A stretch of DNA of 8,909 nt. It comes from RGVD01 sp040403075 (GTDB taxonomy: Bacteria > Bacteroidota > Bacteroidia > UKL13-3). The DNA lies in assembly GCA_040403075.1 (NCBI GenBank), contig JBBALJ010000115.1, positions 1 through 8,909 on the forward strand. The letters are read 5' to 3'. The notes beneath the pieces were generated by a model, which worked only from the letters and a program-made list of their open reading frames with translations, was not told where the DNA came from and did not search any database. Position 1 is the first letter of the stretch. Each line of letters opens with the position of its first letter. Of the stretch, positions 6,872 to 8,909 are shown piece by piece. Both the position numbers and the translations under genes were made by a program.

Positions 6872-6879
6872 CAAAAATA
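6872..6879 (-). promoter_or_regulatory. Candidate -7 box of the lipoprotein-DUF2147-barrel operon
   Basis: On the minus strand this reads TATTTTTG, a full match to TAnnTTTG. It would give a leader of about 60 to 100 bases, depending on which Met starts the lipoprotein. No convincing -33 element lies at the expected distance, and such motifs occur by chance in AT-rich DNA. Confidence 0.4.
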
Positions 6880-6901
6880 GAGTGAATTTTTTTTTTGTTT
6901 C

Positions 6902-6939
6902 ATTTATCTTTGCAATGTTATACATAAAAATAATTTATG
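6902..6939. repeat. 38-bp intergenic repeat, copy B (upstream of the envelope operon)
   Basis: This is the partner of 4638-4675, with five mismatches in 38 ungapped bases. It holds the dyad CATAAAAATAATTTATG (6923-6939) at the same internal place as in copy A. The first 14 bases, ATTTATCTTTGCAA, also match 4596-4609 just upstream of the icd start at 13 of 14 positions. Confidence 0.5.
6905..6912 (+). promoter_or_regulatory. Plus-strand -7-like box TATCTTTG with no gene behind it
   Basis: TATCTTTG followed by C is a full match to the Bacteroidota -7 consensus on the plus strand. No plus-strand coding gene follows. The only TTTG upstream (6894-6897) is too close to serve as a -33 element. It may be part of the 38-bp repeat rather than a working promoter. 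Confidence 0.25.
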
Positions 6940-7182
6940 AATTGTATTTTGAGTTTATTAATTCATTTTGGATTTAGCCTCCTTGAAACATTAGCTTTTG
7001 CCGAATTCCTCTGTTGATTTATTTAGTTTGGATGTCAAATCAATTTTAGTTTTATCCTTGTTTTTAATTTTAAAGATTATTCTTTTGCACTTTTATCGTT
7101 AATTTTATTTAATACTAAGGGTATTTAACAAATAAGTTGATAGAATGGTTTATAAAAAAATGTTTAGGTTTTATTAAAATAA

Positions 7183-7216
7183 AAAAGCTGTCTCAAAATA
7201 ATTTGAGACAGCTTTT
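7183..7216 (-). terminator. Intrinsic terminator of the T9SS adhesin gene
   Basis: AAAAGCTGTCTCAAA (7183-7197) and TTTGAGACAGCTTTT (7202-7216) form a perfect 15-bp stem with a 4-base loop, ATAA. It starts 17 bases after the stop codon at 7234. On the minus strand the stem runs into TTTTTTATTTT, a good U tract. The plus-strand side has only a short TTTT, so its main use is for the minus-strand gene. Confidence 0.93.
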
Positions 7217-7233
7217 ACTAATACTTTATCACT

Positions 7234-8909
7234 TTAATTATTTAAAAAGATTCTTCTTACTAATGTTTCATTGTCAAGTTGGATATTTACAAAATAGATG
7301 CCTGATTGTTGATTTTTCATATCTATAAGTATTTCCGAACTACCAATATTTACTTCAACCTCATTTTCTTTTATAACAGAACCTTGTATGTCATAAATAC
7401 GAAGTATAAGATTGTTTGTTTGTACTTTATTTAATTTTAAAGTTACTAAACCAGTATTACTTGGATTTGGATAAATAGCCACATCAATTGGATTAGCAAT
7501 ATTATCCACTCTGGTTTTCACGAAAATAAAGGGATCAGATGCTGTTTTGCAACCTGTTGAATTTGCAACTTCTACTATGTAAGTCCCGCTTGATTTAGCA
7601 GCTATTTTACGAGTAATAGCATTTGCAATTGTATTTCCATTTAGTTTCCAAGCATAGCTAAATGCATTAACCGAAGAATTTAAAGAGTCAGTAATTCCTA
7701 TTCTACTAATTATTGGTTTTGCTGGGAAAGTATCCACCGAAATAGCAATGGCAGCCGAAGTATCAGCAGCGCAAGCACCAGATGAAACAACTCTTCTAAA
7801 CCAAGTTTTTTGGGTTAATGCTGTTGGTTGGTAATTTACCAAAGTGTTTGTATTTAAAGCTTGACTGAATCCTGAATTTGCAACAGTTGTGCTGCGTTGC
7901 CATAAGTAAGTGTAGGTAGTTTTGTTTCCACCAGTAGGAGTTGCACCCGTTAATGAAGCAGGGGTTGAGTTGTAGCAAATAGTTTGGTTACCCGTTGCTG
8001 TATTATTTGCAATCAAAGTATCTACTGATACTAAAATAGCAACTGAGGTGTCTGAAGCACATGCACCTGATGAAACAACTCTTCTAAACCAAGTGTTCTG
8101 AGATAACGCTGTTGGTTGGTAATTCACCAAAGTGTTTGAATTTAATGCTGCACTAAAACCCATAGTTGCACTAATTGTGCTTCGTTGCCATAAATAAGTA
8201 TAGTTCGATCCATTTCCTCCCATTGGAGTTGAACCTATTAATAAATTTGGTATTGAATTAACACAAATTGGGCGAACTCCACTTACAGCATTATTTGCAA
8301 TCAAAGTATCCACCGAAATAGCAATAGCGGCCGAAGTATCAGCCGCACAAACACCTGATGAAACAACCCTTCTAAACCAAGTTTTTTGTGTTAATGCGGT
8401 TGGTTGGTAATTTATCAATGTGTTTGTATTTAAAGCTGCACCAAATCCTGCTGTTGCACTTGTGCTGCTTCGTTGCCATAAGTATGTGTATGATGAACCA
8501 TTTCCTCCAATTGGAGTAGCACCAGTTAATGAAGTAGGGGTTGAATTGTAGCAAATAGTTTGGTTACCCGTTGCAGTATTATTCGCAATCAAAGTATCCA
8601 CCGAAATAGCAATAGCAGCCGAAGTATCAGCAGCGCAAGCACCAGAAGAAACGACTCTTCTAAACCAAGTTTTTTGAGTCAATGCAGTTGGTTGGTAATT
8701 AATTAAAGTGTTTGTATTTAAAGCTGGAGCAAATCCTGCTGTTGCACTTGTGCTGCTTCGTTGCCATAAATATGTGTATGATGAACCATTTCCTCCAGCA
8801 GGAGTAGCACCTATTAGAGATGCAGGTGTTGAATTATAGCAAATAGTTTGGTTCCCCGTTGCTGTATTATTTGCAATCAAAGTATCCACCGAAATAGCAA
8901 TAGCAGCCG
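7234..8909 (-). CDS. Secreted repeat adhesin-like protein with T9SS type-A sorting domain, N-terminus cut by window edge
   Basis: The frame is open to the window edge, so the visible part (about 557 residues) is only the C-terminal end. The GTG at 8889 is Val inside a repeat, not a start. From there come four tandem 96-residue modules, each with Cys17, Cys85, Trp42, and Trp75 in TWFRRVVSSG. An Ig/PKD-like spacer follows (YAWKLNGNTIANA...GTYIVEVANSTGC). The last 87 residues (7497-7237) form a Por secretion type-A sorting domain: YPNPSNTG, LRIYDIQG and SGIYFVNIQLDNETLVRRIFL. Such domains send proteins through the T9SS across the outer membrane and are cut off during surface attachment or release. 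The modules resemble Ig-like beta-sandwich repeats of large Bacteroidota surface proteins, with the two cysteines perhaps disulfide-bonded. Adhesion is inferred from architecture; no ligand can be named. Confidence 0.92.
   Translation of the reverse strand, partial: AAIAISVDTLIANNTATGNQTICYNSTPASLIGATPAGGNGSSYTYLWQRSSTSATAGFAPALNTNTLINYQPTALTQKTWFRRVVSSGACAADTSAAIAISVDTLIANNTATGNQTICYNSTPTSLTGATPIGGNGSSYTYLWQRSSTSATAGFGAALNTNTLINYQPTALTQKTWFRRVVSSGVCAADTSAAIAISVDTLIANNAVSGVRPICVNSIPNLLIGSTPMGGNGSNYTYLWQRSTISATMGFSAALNSNTLVNYQPTALSQNTWFRRVVSSGACASDTSVAILVSVDTLIANNTATGNQTICYNSTPASLTGATPTGGNKTTYTYLWQRSTTVANSGFSQALNTNTLVNYQPTALTQKTWFRRVVSSGACAADTSAAIAISVDTFPAKPIISRIGITDSLNSSVNAFSYAWKLNGNTIANAITRKIAAKSSGTYIVEVANSTGCKTASDPFIFVKTRVDNIANPIDVAIYPNPSNTGLVTLKLNKVQTNNLILRIYDIQGSVIKENEVEVNIGSSEILIDMKNQQSGIYFVNIQLDNETLVRRIFLNN
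7738..8889 (-). repeat. Four tandem 288-bp coding repeats (96 aa each)
   Basis: Units in transcription order are 8889-8602, 8601-8314, 8313-8026 and 8025-7738, with no spacer and no length change. Against unit 1, hand counts give 90/96 identical residues for unit 2, 70/96 for unit 3 and 84/96 for unit 4. At least one further unit lies upstream, since the residues at 8890-8909 (AAIAIS) match the end of a unit. Many base differences between units 1 and 2 are silent. Confidence 0.95.

Larger units (their letters stand above)
6804..7182. other. AT-rich non-coding stretch between the adhesin terminator and the envelope operon
   Basis: No gene is supported in these 379 bases. They hold a 10-base T run (6887-6896 area), a minus-strand TATTTTTG box, a plus-strand TATCTTTG box and copy B of the 38-bp repeat. 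A second weak similarity joins TAAGGGTGTTTTGAGTAATA near 6845 and TAAGGGTATTTAACAAATAA near 7118. Only a short plus-strand frame from 7137 touches it, and that runs into the adhesin gene antisense. Confidence 0.6.

Noticed and set aside
7137..7328. Plus-strand frame of 63 codons crossing the terminator
   Set aside because: It passes through the terminator hairpin and then runs antisense to the T9SS sorting domain.
7796..8554. Two alternative minus-strand frames of 60 codons, at 7796-7978 and 8372-8554
   Set aside because: They are the same out-of-frame reading of repeat units spaced exactly 576 bases apart, so they reflect the repeats and not separate genes.
7738..8889. Regular repeats as a possible CRISPR array or satellite
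   Set aside because: The 288-base period stays in frame, has no unique spacers and encodes conserved protein modules.

Overview
The window looks like chromosomal DNA from a low-GC member of the Bacteroidota. Three signs support this: a large surface protein ending in a Por/type IX secretion (T9SS) type-A sorting domain, lipoproteins with the usual SCG-type lipobox, and intergenic matches to the Bacteroidota -7 box (TAnnTTTG) rather than sigma70 boxes. Every gene I can support lies on the minus strand. No tRNA, rRNA, CRISPR array, transposase or phage gene was seen.

Reading in the direction of transcription (right to left): (1) 8909-7234 is the 3' part of a large secreted, repeat-built adhesin-like gene. 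It carries four tandem 96-residue Ig-like modules, an Ig-like spacer and a T9SS sorting domain, and is closed by a strong hairpin terminator at 7183-7216. (2) 7182-6804 is an AT-rich non-coding stretch with promoter-like elements. (3) 6803-4697 is a tight three-gene envelope operon: a small lipoprotein, a DUF2147 protein and an outer-membrane beta-barrel protein that resembles DUF6268. (4) 4581-2711 is a second operon: a long-form, Thermus/Rickettsia-like isocitrate dehydrogenase, an 80-aa coiled-coil protein and a 59-aa two-helix membrane protein that probably starts at TTG. (5) 2582-1746 encodes a DUF6671 protein with two C-terminal four-cysteine clusters. (6) 1536-1063 encodes an unrecognised 157-aa exported or membrane-anchored protein. 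(7) 947-1 is the start of an RND-type efflux adaptor lipoprotein, cut by the window edge.

Most of this is ordinary chromosomal content: TCA-cycle metabolism, envelope proteins, efflux and a T9SS cargo. The least explained signals are a 38-bp imperfect repeat (33/38 identical by hand) lying upstream of both the envelope operon and the icd operon, with a conserved CATAAA-N5-TTTATG dyad inside it; the mosaic pattern of the 288-bp adhesin repeats; and the small membrane-protein gene after icd. I do not see convincing evidence of a new defence or mobile system.
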